Notes: generated from the letters alone by a model not told the origin. A stretch of 64,000 nt of DNA from an uncultured Acetatifactor sp. (GCA_910587555.1 CAJULV010000012.1:16683-80682); one strand, 5' to 3'; shown: positions 41,384 to 50,771, counted from the stretch's first letter. Translations and numbers: made by a program.

Positions 41384-42574
41384 ATGACGAAGCTGGAATA
41401 TATGACGAAGCTTCAGGAGAAGCTGGAGAAGTTTGGAAAGGAACTGCAGGAAGAGATCCTGGAGGACTACAGGCAGCATTTTGTGGAGGGAGAGAGCGAG
41501 GGAAGGTCGGAAGAGGAAATTATTGAAGAGCTGGGCAATATCGAAGAGATGATCAGGGAGCTTTCCGAGGAGGACCTTCCCGAAGGATTTACGCAGCTGG
41601 ATGCGGGAAAGGAACCGGACCGGGAAAAGGATGTGGAAGCCGGGCAGGATGTGAGGAATACGGATCTGAAGAAAAGCTTTTCCTATTCGGCGTACTATAA
41701 GGGAATCGTACTGGACGGCAAGGTGGCGAATGTCATTGTGAACCGCTCCGAGGACGACAAAATCCATGTGGACTACGAGGCAAAAGGAATAAGCAACCAG
41801 CTGAATTACGAGTTTTTCCAGCATGAAGAAGACGGCATCTTTTATGCGGGGGTAAAGCGCAGGAAAGGCGGCAGGGATGAGGGAGACGGCGGTGAAAAGC
41901 TTGTGAAGGTGACCTTGTTTGGCCGTACCATTATTTCCTACGGGAACATAGGCGGCTTCGGCGGCGACGGGCAGAACATTACATTGACGGTCAGAATACC
42001 GAAGGGAGTGCCGAGGCTGACGGTGAAAGTCGGAAGCGGCAATATCAATGTCTCCAGGCTGGAACTGGAAGCCTTCGAAGGCATCAGCGGAAGCGGCAAC
42101 GTAGTTCTGGACGAGATGGTGGCAGACAGGATGAAAGCCCACTGCGGAAGCGGCAATATTAAAGTAAGCCATACGGAATTTATCTCCGGAAGCTTTGAGG
42201 CAGGCAGCGGTAATGTGAAGGCGGAAATGATCAAGGGGCGGGATTTAAAATGCGGTACCGGAAGCGGAAATATCAAGGTGGATTCTGCGGCAGCCGACTA
42301 TCATCTGTCCACCGGAAGCGGCAGCATCAGGGCAAGGGCCGTGGGCGCCACGGAGCGGGCTGAACTGTCCGCCGGAAGCGGCAGCATCAGGCTGGAGCTG
42401 GAAGGGGCGAAAGGCATGGAGGCTGCGGTGCAGAGCGGCTCCGGCAGCATACACATCGAATGGGAAGGACAGGAGAGCCAGAAGGTCAGGAACGGGACTT
42501 ATGCCTACGGGAACAGCGCCTGCAAGATAAGGGCGAATACCGGAAGCGGCAGTATCAAAATATCCGGAAATTAA
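41384..42574 (+). CDS. DUF1700 plus DUF4097 repeat protein
   Basis: A 396-residue protein. Residues 1-70 are a DUF1700/HAAS-type helical domain (YMTKLQEKLEKFGKELQEEILEDYRQHFVEG). A variable linker follows, then about 200 residues of DUF4097 beta repeats, with GSGNI, GSGNV or GSGSI recurring about nine times at 18-22-residue spacing (VGSGNINVS, CGSGNIKVS, AGSGNVKAE, TGSGNIKVD, TGSGSIRAR and so on). This predicts a right-handed beta solenoid. No signal peptide or clear membrane helix is visible, unlike many relatives. It is co-transcribed with the PadR gene; envelope-stress sensing is suggested by related loci but not proven. Confidence 0.8.
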   Translation: MTKLEYMTKLQEKLEKFGKELQEEILEDYRQHFVEGESEGRSEEEIIEELGNIEEMIRELSEEDLPEGFTQLDAGKEPDREKDVEAGQDVRNTDLKKSFSYSAYYKGIVLDGKVANVIVNRSEDDKIHVDYEAKGISNQLNYEFFQHEEDGIFYAGVKRRKGGRDEGDGGEKLVKVTLFGRTIISYGNIGGFGGDGQNITLTVRIPKGVPRLTVKVGSGNINVSRLELEAFEGISGSGNVVLDEMVADRMKAHCGSGNIKVSHTEFISGSFEAGSGNVKAEMIKGRDLKCGTGSGNIKVDSAAADYHLSTGSGSIRARAVGATERAELSAGSGSIRLELEGAKGMEAAVQSGSGSIHIEWEGQESQKVRNGTYAYGNSACKIRANTGSGSIKISGN

Positions 42575-42669
42575 TGGAAAGCGCAGGGTCGGACGTCTGG
42601 TTCCGGCCCTGTGTTTTGGCGTACGGCGCTGTCCTGCGAAAAATTCCCTTCCGTATCTGAGAAGTATCC

Positions 42670-42698
42670 TTGCATATTCCGGTGTATTTCTATATAAT
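42670..42698 (+). promoter_or_regulatory. Promoter of the acyltransferase operon
   Basis: TTGCAT (42670-42675), 17-base spacer, TATAAT (42693-42698). The 42575-42841 gap holds nothing else that I recognise. Confidence 0.65.
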
Positions 42699-42841
42699 GA
42701 TGTAGGGGGCAGGCGGTATTCTGCATCCTGTGGTATCGCCGAAGTAAAAAACGCACAGGCACGGAAGCCTTATGGGTGATTCCGGGTCAGGAGAACGGGA
42801 AAGGCGAAGCACCGTAAAATGTCAGACAGGAGGAACCGGAA

Positions 42842-44047
42842 ATGCCGCGGGAAAATGCAATTTCAACTACAGGCAACGAAAATCAGGAGCGGATGGCAAA
42901 TCTGGATCTGCTGCGATGCACAGCCATGATGATGGTGGCAGTGCTGCATTATCTGGGAAAGGGGAACCTGCTGGCGGACCTGGCGGCAGCAAACCTGACA
43001 GGGGCGCAGTATGGGGCATGGTTTCTGGAATGCTTCTGTATTGTGGCCGTCAATGTATATATGTTTATCAGCGGCTTCTTTCTATGCACCGCTTCCTTTA
43101 AGCCCAGCCGCCTGCTCAGGCTCTGGCTGCAGGTCTGGGTATATTCCGTGGGAATCGGCTTGCTGGGCGCGCTTACCGGCGTGATGGCCGGCACGGAAGC
43201 GGATACCCATTTTCTGCTTACCCTGCTGTTTCCGGTTTCCATGGGACACTACTGGTTTATGACGGCATATATTTTCCTGTACCTGCTGCTTCCCTTTGTG
43301 GGATTGGCGGTGGGAAAGATGGGGAAACGGCAGATGCAGACGGCGCTGCTGCTTTTGCTGCTGGCCTTCTGCATTGTGAAAAGCGTCCTGCCGGTACGGT
43401 TTGAAATGGATGGGCAGGGGTATGACTGCCTGTGGTATCTGTGCGTCTTTCTGACGGCGGCCTATGTGCGGCGGTTCGGGGGCGCCCTTCTCGGGAAAAG
43501 ATGGCTGGGACCGGTATTGTACGGGGGAGGCTGCCTGCTGATTTTCGCGACAACCATTCTCCTGCGCCTGATTTACCTCCGCACAGGCAGCCTGGGGACG
43601 ATGATAGGGTTTGGCCTGGAATACAATCATATTCTGCCGTTTGCGGCGGCGGCGGGACTGTTTTTTATATTTTACAGAATGAAACTAAATGGTAAAGCGT
43701 CCAATATAATTCGGTTTATCGCCCCTTATACCCTGGGGGTATACCTGCTCCATGAAAACCTTGGCCTGCGCTATAGCTGGCAGAACTGGTTGGGCGCGGA
43801 CAGGGTCGCGGAGGCAATGGCGGAGGGAGGCGCCGGCCCGGTGTTTATGCTTTTTGGATACACGCTTGCGGCGGCAGCGGCCGTGTTTGCCTGCGGTGTG
43901 CTGGCGGATATCCTGCGGGAACGGGTGTTTGGTGTGATACACCGTGTGCTGATGCGGACAGGGGGATACCGCAGGCTGGCCGCAAAGATAGAGCGGGCAG
44001 ATGCGGTGTTCAGGGCAGAGGACGGACAGGGCATGGCGGGAAGCTGA
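42842..44047 (+). CDS. Acyltransferase 3 family membrane protein
   Basis: A 401-residue integral membrane O-acyltransferase with about ten helices. The catalytic-type His lies in the first segment (NLDLLRCTAMMMVAVLHYLG), followed by NVYMFISGFFLC and the late signature YTLGVYLLHENLGLR. This family transfers acetyl or other acyl groups to cell-surface polysaccharides, wall polymers or small sugars. AGGAGG precedes the ATG; a start 54 bases later (MANLDLL) is possible. A large membrane protein gene follows 52 bases downstream, so they may act in the same surface-glycan pathway. Confidence 0.9.
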   Translation: MPRENAISTTGNENQERMANLDLLRCTAMMMVAVLHYLGKGNLLADLAAANLTGAQYGAWFLECFCIVAVNVYMFISGFFLCTASFKPSRLLRLWLQVWVYSVGIGLLGALTGVMAGTEADTHFLLTLLFPVSMGHYWFMTAYIFLYLLLPFVGLAVGKMGKRQMQTALLLLLLAFCIVKSVLPVRFEMDGQGYDCLWYLCVFLTAAYVRRFGGALLGKRWLGPVLYGGGCLLIFATTILLRLIYLRTGSLGTMIGFGLEYNHILPFAAAAGLFFIFYRMKLNGKASNIIRFIAPYTLGVYLLHENLGLRYSWQNWLGADRVAEAMAEGGAGPVFMLFGYTLAAAAAVFACGVLADILRERVFGVIHRVLMRTGGYRRLAAKIERADAVFRAEDGQGMAGS

Positions 44048-44099
44048 AAGGGCAGCCATTGATGGGTATGCGTACCGGGAGACACAGGGAGTACAGGAT

Positions 44100-46109
44100 A
44101 TGGAAAGAGAACGGAAGCAGTACAGGCAGCCGGGGAAAAGCAATCTGTTGGAGAATCTGTTTATCGTGATTCTCTCATTCTATCCGCTCCGCCATATGGG
44201 GTGGGGACTGGATTTATGGGATACCGGATATAATTATGCGAATTTTCAATATATGGGGACGGAGCACATGGATCCCATGTGGCTGTTCTCCACTTATCTG
44301 GCAAATGTGGCGGGCAGCTGGCTGACAGGCCTGCCTGGGGCGGATACGCTGCGGGGGATGAACCTGTACACCGGGCTTTTTGTAAGCGTCCTGGCCCTGA
44401 CGGGTTATTTTTTCTGTACCAGGAAGCTGAAAATGCCCGGATGGATCGCTTTTGCGGGAGAGATGGCGGCAATCAGCCTGTGTTGGTGTCCCACGGCGCT
44501 TTTATACAATTACCTGACATATGTGTTTTTCCTGGGGGCCTTTATCCTGCTCTACCTGGGATTGACCAAAGAGAAAAACGGATTCCTGACAGGTGCGGGC
44601 GTCCTGCTGGGGGCAAACGTGCTGGTGCGGTTCTCCAATCTTCCGGAGATGGCGATGATACTGGCCGTCTGGGCGTATGATGTCATCCTGTGGCTGGAGG
44701 AGCGGAAGGCGCCGGCGGCGGGCATGGGGCGTTCCAGGGGGGGAAAACACTCCGGGGGACAGCAGGCAGGAACAGCTTTCCGGCAGCGGATAGTCAGGCA
44801 TACGTTACGGTGTTTTCTGGGTTATGGGGGAACCGTAGCGGTGCTGCTGAACTATATCCATATCCGTTATGGGATAGACGCTTATTTTCAGGGAATTGCC
44901 GGACTCTTTGCCATGACGGACACGGCGGCGGACTACAAACCCACCGCAATGATTATGGGAATTGTGGGGCGCTATGCGGAACACCTGTACTGGGCTGCCA
45001 GAATGGGGGTTATTCTGCTGGGAGGCGTGGTGCTGTTTGCGGCGGCAGGATGGCTGGAGGGACGGCTGACAGGGCGCGGCAGGGGCGTTGCTGCAGGGAA
45101 GCCGGAAAATGCAGGGAAATTAGGCGCTGCCGCGGATATTTCCGAAAAGCCGGTGAGATTCCTGCGTATGGGGACAAGGATTTTATGGGCAGCGGTTTGT
45201 GTCGCAATGATTGCCTGGCTGTATAGAAGGGAGTATTGTTCTTTCCTATTCTACAGCTATGATCCCATCATAAGGCCCGGCACCATGTTTCTGATGCTGG
45301 CCATGCTGATTGCCGCCATCCGTATCTTCCATAGAGACAGCCCGCGGGAAGAAAAGCTGGTCAGCGGCATGGTGGCACTGGTTATCCTCCTGACGCCCAT
45401 CGGCAGCAACAACGGCGTAATGCCTGCCATGAACAACCTGTTTGTGGCGGCGCCTTATACGCTGTGGGAGAGCTGGCGGTTTCTTCGGAAGGCAGGGGAG
45501 AAAAGGCTGAAATGCGGCCTGGTGATATCCTCTTTTCCTGCAAAGGGGATTCTGACGGCATTCCTGGCATTGTGCCTGTTCCAGTTCGGCGGGTTCGGCG
45601 CGGGGTTTGCCTTTGCCGAGGCTACGGGCATACAGGATGCCAATGCTTATGTGGAAAATAATGCCGTTTTGAAAAATATCAAGATGAGTCCGGAAAAGGC
45701 CCAATGGATGACGGAGCTGAGTGAATTTGTCAATGAGGCCGGGCTGGAGGGAAAGGAACTCATTACGTACGGGTATATTCCGGCGCTGTCCTACTATCTT
45801 CAGATGCCGCCGGCCTTCAATGCCTGGTGTGACCTGGCTTCCTACCGTTCGGAGTCTATGGAGGGGGAACTGGCCGAGCTGGAGGGGCTGATTACGGAAA
45901 AGGGCCTGGAGAAGCCGGTCATTATCCTGGAAGACAGCTATGCATTATACAGGGAGGAATGTGAGGGGGATATTTCCCTGTTCCCGCTTTCCGGGGAAAA
46001 AAGGCAGAAGATAGGCGCGGATTCGAAATGGATGCTGCTGATGGCGTTTATGGATAAAATGGGGTATGAATGTACGTTTCGGAATGTGAAGTTCGGGGTT
46101 TACCAGTAA
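44100..46109 (+). CDS. Large polytopic membrane protein, possible GT-C glycosyltransferase
   Basis: A 669-residue protein with roughly 11-13 membrane helices. The first extracellular loop has GWGLDLWDTGYNYANFQYMG, an acidic motif placed like the DxD/ExD motif of GT-C enzymes that use polyprenyl-phosphate sugars. The last 130 residues are soluble (MSPEKAQWMTELSEFVNEAG, LITYGYIPALSYYLQMPPAFNAW, VIILEDSYALYREEC), as in several uncharacterised membrane glycosyltransferases. The assignment is tentative. ATG 44100 was chosen; the longer frame from 44001 overlaps the acyltransferase. A terminator follows directly. Confidence 0.65.
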   Translation: MERERKQYRQPGKSNLLENLFIVILSFYPLRHMGWGLDLWDTGYNYANFQYMGTEHMDPMWLFSTYLANVAGSWLTGLPGADTLRGMNLYTGLFVSVLALTGYFFCTRKLKMPGWIAFAGEMAAISLCWCPTALLYNYLTYVFFLGAFILLYLGLTKEKNGFLTGAGVLLGANVLVRFSNLPEMAMILAVWAYDVILWLEERKAPAAGMGRSRGGKHSGGQQAGTAFRQRIVRHTLRCFLGYGGTVAVLLNYIHIRYGIDAYFQGIAGLFAMTDTAADYKPTAMIMGIVGRYAEHLYWAARMGVILLGGVVLFAAAGWLEGRLTGRGRGVAAGKPENAGKLGAAADISEKPVRFLRMGTRILWAAVCVAMIAWLYRREYCSFLFYSYDPIIRPGTMFLMLAMLIAAIRIFHRDSPREEKLVSGMVALVILLTPIGSNNGVMPAMNNLFVAAPYTLWESWRFLRKAGEKRLKCGLVISSFPAKGILTAFLALCLFQFGGFGAGFAFAEATGIQDANAYVENNAVLKNIKMSPEKAQWMTELSEFVNEAGLEGKELITYGYIPALSYYLQMPPAFNAWCDLASYRSESMEGELAELEGLITEKGLEKPVIILEDSYALYREECEGDISLFPLSGEKRQKIGADSKWMLLMAFMDKMGYECTFRNVKFGVYQ

Positions 46110-46115
46110 GGCCGA

Positions 46116-46150
46116 AGGCCCGCAGCTTACAGCAGCTGCAGGCCTTTTTT
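46116..46150 (+). terminator. Terminator of the acyltransferase operon
   Basis: AGGCC-C-GCAGCT (46116-46127) pairs with AGCTGC-A-GGCCT (46134-46145), followed by TTTTT. It overlaps the 3' end of the convergent asnA gene. Confidence 0.8.
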
Positions 46151-47137
46151 CGCGGCTTCCTCCATGATTTCATCGGGCCAGAGGGAACACTGCACCTCGC
46201 CGATATGTGCCTTGCGGAGGAAGAACATACAGATGCGGGACTGGCCGATACCGCCGCCGATGGTGTAGGGTACTTCCTCATTGATGACCGCCTGGTGGAA
46301 GGGCAGCCCGGCGCGGTCCATACAGCCTGAGGCCTCCAGCTGGGAGAGCAGTGCTGCCCTGTCCACCCGGATGCCCATGCTGGACAGCTCCAGGGCAATG
46401 TCCAGGACAGGATAGTAGACGATGATGTCCGCGTTCAAAGCCCAGTCGTCATAGTCCGGCGCACGCCCGTCATGGGGCTTGCCGTTCCCCAGGGCGCCTC
46501 CGATCTGCATTACACAGACCGCGCCCTTTGCCTTGGCGATATAATATTCCCGCTCCTTGGGGGTATTGTTGGGGAACATTTCCTCCAGCTCGGCGGTGGT
46601 GACGAAAAAAATGTCGTGGGGAAGTATTTCCTCAATGTAGTCATAATGGATGGCCATGTATTTCTCGGTTTTGCGCAATACCTTGTAGACGGTGCGCACC
46701 GTGTCCTTCAGCGTTTCCAGATTGCGGGCATCCCTGTGGATGATTTTTTCCCAGTCCCACTGGTCCACATAGATGGAATGGATGTTGTCCGCCTCCTCAT
46801 CCCTGCGGATGGCGCTCATATCCGTATAAAGCCCTTCTCCGACGGAAAATCCATACTTCTTCAGGGCGAAGCGTTTCCATTTTGCCAGGGAATGCACGAT
46901 TTCCGCCTCACGGCCGTCCTGGTATTTGATGTCGAAAGCCACGGGACGCTCTACACCGTTTAAATTGTCGTTCAGGCCGGATTTGGGGTCTACCATGAGA
47001 GGGGCGGATACCCTCAGGAGATGGAGGCGCTCCGCAAGCAGGCTCTGAAAGAAATCCTTGACCATCTTGATTGCCACCTGGGTATCGTACAGGTTTAATC
47101 CGGATTCGTAATTCTGAGGTATTGAAAAGTTTGACAT
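46127..47137 (-). CDS. asnA: Aspartate-ammonia ligase (asparagine synthetase A)
   Basis: A 336-residue AsnA that makes asparagine from aspartate, ammonia and ATP. It has the class II aminoacyl-tRNA synthetase-like fold: LLRVSAPLMVDPKSGLNDNLNGVERPV, LHSLAKWKR-type core (IVHSLAKWKRFALKKYGF), DMSAIRRDE, IYVDQWDWEK and the C-terminal GGGIGQSRICMFFLRKAHIGEVQCSLW. Length is standard. Monocistronic on the minus strand, divergent from a two-component operon. I looked for a T-box leader and saw none. Confidence 0.97.
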   Translation of the reverse strand: MSNFSIPQNYESGLNLYDTQVAIKMVKDFFQSLLAERLHLLRVSAPLMVDPKSGLNDNLNGVERPVAFDIKYQDGREAEIVHSLAKWKRFALKKYGFSVGEGLYTDMSAIRRDEEADNIHSIYVDQWDWEKIIHRDARNLETLKDTVRTVYKVLRKTEKYMAIHYDYIEEILPHDIFFVTTAELEEMFPNNTPKEREYYIAKAKGAVCVMQIGGALGNGKPHDGRAPDYDDWALNADIIVYYPVLDIALELSSMGIRVDRAALLSQLEASGCMDRAGLPFHQAVINEEVPYTIGGGIGQSRICMFFLRKAHIGEVQCSLWPDEIMEEAAKKGLQLL

Positions 47138-47252
47138 ATGCTGTTTTCCTTCTTTCTGATTTTCGTTCCGCAGGTATCCGGTTGGATTCCTATCCTATTT
47201 AAACGCTTTTCGGGAGATTTTGCAAGGGTTTTTCTTTATTTTGGGAGAGGAA

Positions 47253-47281
47253 TTTACAATTCGGAAACATTTCTGTATTAT
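47253..47281 (+). promoter_or_regulatory. Promoter of the two-component operon at 47.3 kb
   Basis: TTTACA (47253-47258), 17-base spacer, TATTAT (47276-47281), about 80 bases before the response regulator. Confidence 0.6.
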
Positions 47282-47361
47282 AAGGATAAGGGGTAAGATA
47301 CCTTTTGGACCCGGCATCATAATACTAAAAATAGGAATGTGAACGAAGGGAGGCGTAGGCT

Positions 47362-48015
47362 ATGGCGGATATTCTGATTGTGGAAGACGATGAGTCCATT
47401 GCGGAGCTGATCTATATGAACCTGTGTGCGGAAGGATATCGCTGTACCTGTGCCCATGACGGCATGGAAGGGGCGGATTATCTGGAAACGGGAAAATTTG
47501 ACCTGGTGCTGCTGGACATTATGCTGCCGGAGGTGGACGGATATGAGCTTCTGGAATATATTAAGCCCACAGGGACTCCCGTTATCTTCCTGACGGCAAA
47601 GGGTACCGTGGAGGACAGGATACGGGGGCTGAAAGCGGGGGCGGATGACTACCTGGCGAAGCCCTTCCAGGTGGGAGAGCTGCTGGCCAGGGTGGAGGCC
47701 GTGCTGCGGAGAATGGGCGTGGGCGGAAAACGGCTGGAACTGGGGGATGTGACGGTTCTTACGGATTCCCGGCAGGTGCTGAAGGGCGGCAGCGCCGTGG
47801 TTCTGACAGCGAAGGAATTTGACTTGCTGGTGGAGCTGATACAGAATAAAAATATTGCGCTATACCGAGAAAAATTATACGAAAAAGTGTGGAAAGAGCC
47901 TTTTTTCGGAGAGACCAGGACGCTGGATGCCCATATCCAGCGGCTGCGCAAAAAGCTGGGCTGGGAGGAGCGGATCAAGACGGTGTTCCGGATAGGCTAC
48001 AGGTTGGAGGGATAG
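47362..48015 (+). CDS. OmpR-family response regulator
   Basis: A 217-residue regulator: acidic patch VEDDES, phospho-acceptor Asp52 in VLLDIMLPEVDG, LTAKG and AKPFQVGELLARVEAVLRR in the receiver; winged helix with VVLTAKEFDLLVELIQNKNIALYREKLYEKVWKE and LDAHIQRLRKKLG. It is followed one base later by its kinase gene and by a third membrane-anchored protein. The signal is unknown. Confidence 0.93.
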   Translation: MADILIVEDDESIAELIYMNLCAEGYRCTCAHDGMEGADYLETGKFDLVLLDIMLPEVDGYELLEYIKPTGTPVIFLTAKGTVEDRIRGLKAGADDYLAKPFQVGELLARVEAVLRRMGVGGKRLELGDVTVLTDSRQVLKGGSAVVLTAKEFDLLVELIQNKNIALYREKLYEKVWKEPFFGETRTLDAHIQRLRKKLGWEERIKTVFRIGYRLEG

Positions 48016-48016
48016 G

Positions 48017-49663
48017 ATGCGGCTTTTTACAAAGTATTTCTTATTTGGGATGTTGGTGCTGGGGCTGGCATTTTCCGTGTCCGGGTATTTTCTGCTACAC
48101 TATTCCATGGAAAGCAGCCTGGCAAGGGAAGCGGAGTTTGCGCTGAGGCAGTTCCAGTATGATAAATTTACGGTTCAGTCCGCCATGCTGAGCGGCCCGG
48201 ATGTTTATGACGTGAAAAGCCTGTTTGCCGGCCTGGCGGAGGAAATCAGTTCTCCCGTGGCCTTTTTTGCGGAAGACGGCACTGTGGTCTATACGGAAAT
48301 AGAAGGGATTGAGGATTCCTTTTTGGAAGAGTTGTCGGAGGGGGCGCATGTGTATCGGTTTCAGGATACCCCGGAGGGCGGCTGTGTGCTGGTGGGAAGT
48401 GTGCTGAACGGTGACGATATTACATTGAGAGAAGTGATATGGAACGTCACGGAGGACTATCAGGGCGTCTTTTCCATCGTGCCGAAAGACGGGGCGGAAT
48501 GGCCGGGCAGCCGGGAAGGGACCGGAAAGTTTTCCTTCGTCACACGGTGGGACGTCAGCAAGGCCATAAGGCAGCAGCAGACTCTGCGGCAGTACTTTGT
48601 GCGTTGTTATCTGGTCGCCATGGCAGCGGGAATGGTGTTGCTGGGCGTTTTGTCGGCGCTTCTGACCACTCCGCTGAAGCGGATGTCAAAAGCGGCAGGC
48701 AGAATGGCGGAGGGCTGTTATGAGGAGCGGCTTGCCATATCGGGAAGGGATGAAATCGGGGAACTTGCGGGAAGCTTCAACCGGATGGCGGACGCCGTGG
48801 AGGAAAAGATCGGGGAGCTTTCCAAGGCAGCCCGGGAAAAGGAAGACTTTGTGGCGAATTTTGCCCATGAGCTGAAGACGCCCCTCACCTCCATTATCGG
48901 ATATGCGGATACCATTTATCAGAAAGAACTCTCCAGGGAGGATATTCGCAGGGCATCCTGGAATATCTGGAATGAGGGGATGCGCCTGGAGGCGCTTTCC
49001 TTTAAGCTGCTGGAGCTGACGGTTCTGGGGCGGCAGGAATTTCCGCTGGTGGAGATGCCGGCGGATGAACTGCTGCAGGATGCGGCAGAGGGGCTGGCGC
49101 CGCTTATGGAGGAAAACGGGATTGAACTGCGCATGGAGGCACAGCCGGCCTATGTGAAAGTGGATTATGACCTGCTGAAAACGCTGCTGATGAATCTGGC
49201 GGATAATTCCGTCAAGGCGGGAGCCGGCCGGATTGAATTGTCAGGTGAGCTGGTGGGAGAAGGGGCTTCGCCGGTTTCCGGGGGGCAGTATCGGATCCGG
49301 GTCAGGGACGATGGCTGCGGTATGGAGGAGGAAGTGCTTTCCCGTATCACGGAGGCTTTTTATATGGTGGATAAGGCGCGCAGCCGGAAGCAGCACGGGG
49401 CAGGGCTGGGGCTGGCACTGGCAGACAGAATTGCCCGGGTACACGGAAGTACCCTTGCGTTTCAAAGCCGGAGAGGGCAGGGGACGGAGGTCAGCTTTTT
49501 GCTGGAAATCGGCCCGTCTCCTTCCGGGGAAGCGGATGGGGACGGCGAAAGTAACGCTCTGACGAGTGGGAAAGGCGGGACGGAGGATGGGGAAAGGAAA
49601 AACGGAGGGACCGCGGAAGAACCGGGCGGCCTGTGCCGGGAAAAATGCGGCCTTATGGAGTAA
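48017..49663 (+). CDS. Sensor histidine kinase with extracellular domain and HAMP
   Basis: A 548-residue kinase. TM1 is at about 8-30, an extracellular domain of about 150 residues follows, TM2 is at about 193-216, then a HAMP region (PLKRMSKAAGRMAEGCYEERLAISGRDEIGELAGSFNRM). His284 lies in VANFAHELKTPLTSIIGYAD, and N, G1 and G2 boxes are present (LADNSVKAGA, VRDDGCGMEEE, HGAGLGLALADRIA). The last 45 residues are a low-complexity Gly/Glu tail that overlaps the following gene by about 77 bases. It pairs with the regulator just upstream. Confidence 0.92.
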   Translation: MRLFTKYFLFGMLVLGLAFSVSGYFLLHYSMESSLAREAEFALRQFQYDKFTVQSAMLSGPDVYDVKSLFAGLAEEISSPVAFFAEDGTVVYTEIEGIEDSFLEELSEGAHVYRFQDTPEGGCVLVGSVLNGDDITLREVIWNVTEDYQGVFSIVPKDGAEWPGSREGTGKFSFVTRWDVSKAIRQQQTLRQYFVRCYLVAMAAGMVLLGVLSALLTTPLKRMSKAAGRMAEGCYEERLAISGRDEIGELAGSFNRMADAVEEKIGELSKAAREKEDFVANFAHELKTPLTSIIGYADTIYQKELSREDIRRASWNIWNEGMRLEALSFKLLELTVLGRQEFPLVEMPADELLQDAAEGLAPLMEENGIELRMEAQPAYVKVDYDLLKTLLMNLADNSVKAGAGRIELSGELVGEGASPVSGGQYRIRVRDDGCGMEEEVLSRITEAFYMVDKARSRKQHGAGLGLALADRIARVHGSTLAFQSRRGQGTEVSFLLEIGPSPSGEADGDGESNALTSGKGGTEDGERKNGGTAEEPGGLCREKCGLME

Positions 49664-50513
49664 TTTTCTGGGAATTCTGCTGGCAGTCGGGATTGCATCG
49701 GGAGGATTGCTTCTGGTATACCGCCGGCTTGCATCGGAGGAGGAGGCGCTTCTGCACCAGGGCGGCAGCGTGACAATACAGATGCAGTTCGAGTCCATGC
49801 CGGACCAGGCTGTGGAAGATGAGGGAGCCGTGCCGGCGCTGCTGACGGAAGAGCAGCTTTATCTGACGGTGAAAAACCTGGAGTACAGGGTGGGAACCTA
49901 CCCGCATGAACCGTGGGAGGGGCAGCTGACCATGGGGGAGGCGGCGAGATGCGGCATGGAATGGATTGAGATGTTCCTGCTGCCCCATATGGGAGCGGAC
50001 AGCCTGGATGCGGACGATTTCGGACCTGAGGAATACAGCGTGAACTGTTATCTCTGGGCGTGGCAGGAGGATGCGGAAGCAGGCATACAGGATCCGGCGG
50101 CAAGCTACTGGAATGTATGGGTGGATACCCGGGAGCTGACGGTTGACCTGACCCTGGACGCCGTAACCGGGCAGGTGCTGAGCGCATATGTCAGCAGCTC
50201 CCTTGTCATGGAATATCAGGAAAAGGACATTATACGGCAGCTTTTGTGCGACTATGCGGATTCCTTTGGGCTGGGGGGCAAATATACCATGTTCATCGGC
50301 GGCAGTGAAACGCCGGAGGGGGATTTTGTGTACGGGGAATTACGCCAGAGCATCGGGGAGAAGGGCGTGTACGCGTCTGTGAATGCCAGCAGTGTTGTAG
50401 TGGCCGCTGCGGAGGGCACTTACTGGGATACGAAGAATATATTCATGATTGAGTTAAGATTGGGTACCAATGAAGTGCTTACCGGCCGTAACGGGGAAGT
50501 ACCGGCAGCATGA
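49587..50513 (+). CDS. Membrane-anchored protein of unknown function, third gene of the two-component operon
   Basis: A 308-residue protein with a basic N-terminus, one membrane helix (about 24-44: FLGILLAVGIASGGLLLVYRRL) and an extracellular remainder. The outside part has ASYWNVWVDTRELTVDLTLDAVTGQVLSAYVSS, reminiscent of peptidase-propeptide (PepSY-like) beta hairpins, and two cysteines. I do not recognise the family with confidence. The ATG at 49587 was preferred; a GTG 21 bases upstream is possible. Both lie inside the kinase reading frame. Position suggests an accessory sensor or target of the kinase. Confidence 0.65.
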   Translation: MGKGKTEGPRKNRAACAGKNAALWSNFLGILLAVGIASGGLLLVYRRLASEEEALLHQGGSVTIQMQFESMPDQAVEDEGAVPALLTEEQLYLTVKNLEYRVGTYPHEPWEGQLTMGEAARCGMEWIEMFLLPHMGADSLDADDFGPEEYSVNCYLWAWQEDAEAGIQDPAASYWNVWVDTRELTVDLTLDAVTGQVLSAYVSSSLVMEYQEKDIIRQLLCDYADSFGLGGKYTMFIGGSETPEGDFVYGELRQSIGEKGVYASVNASSVVVAAAEGTYWDTKNIFMIELRLGTNEVLTGRNGEVPAA

Positions 50514-50575
50514 GGCGGGACGGCGGTGGTAAAGTTTGCTGAAGCTGGAGGTGATAAAGTTTGGCGTACTTTGGC

Positions 50576-50605
50576 TTGACAAGGGGGATGCTTAGAAGAT
50601 ATAAT
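50576..50605 (+). promoter_or_regulatory. Promoter of tRNA-Leu(UAG)
   Basis: TTGACA (50576-50581), 18-base spacer, TATAAT (50600-50605). Just upstream a 14-base sequence, GGTGRTAAAGTTTG, occurs twice, 25 bases apart (50525 and 50550). Confidence 0.7.
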
Positions 50606-50676
50606 AATGCAGGGGCCGAAAGGCATCCGGCTCCTGGTATCAGAGGGATCGGCAGGCATACACAGGCCGATTATGC

Positions 50677-50758
50677 GCGGTTATGATGGAATTGGCAGAC
50701 ATGTAAGATTTAGGTTCTTATGTCGCGAGACGTGTGGGTTCGAGTCCCACTAACCGCA
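50677..50758 (+). tRNA. tRNA-Leu, anticodon UAG
   Basis: Acceptor arms GCGGTTA (50677-50683) and TAACCGC (50751-50757) with discriminator A. The anticodon loop TTTAGGT between TAAGA and TCTTA gives UAG (reads CUA). A class II variable arm (TGTCGCGAGACG region) and GGGTTCGAGTCCC T-arm are present. CCA is not encoded. Confidence 0.95.
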
Positions 50759-50771
50759 GGAAATGAGAAAA

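Noticed and set aside
42000..42570. DNA tandem repeat in the DUF4097 gene
   Set aside because: The recurring GGAAGCGGC stretches follow from protein-level GSG repeats; spacing is irregular in DNA and fits a beta-solenoid coding sequence.
47138..47250. T-box leader for asnA
   Set aside because: No AGGGTGGNACCGCG-type antiterminator sequence or terminator can be found upstream of asnA on the minus strand.
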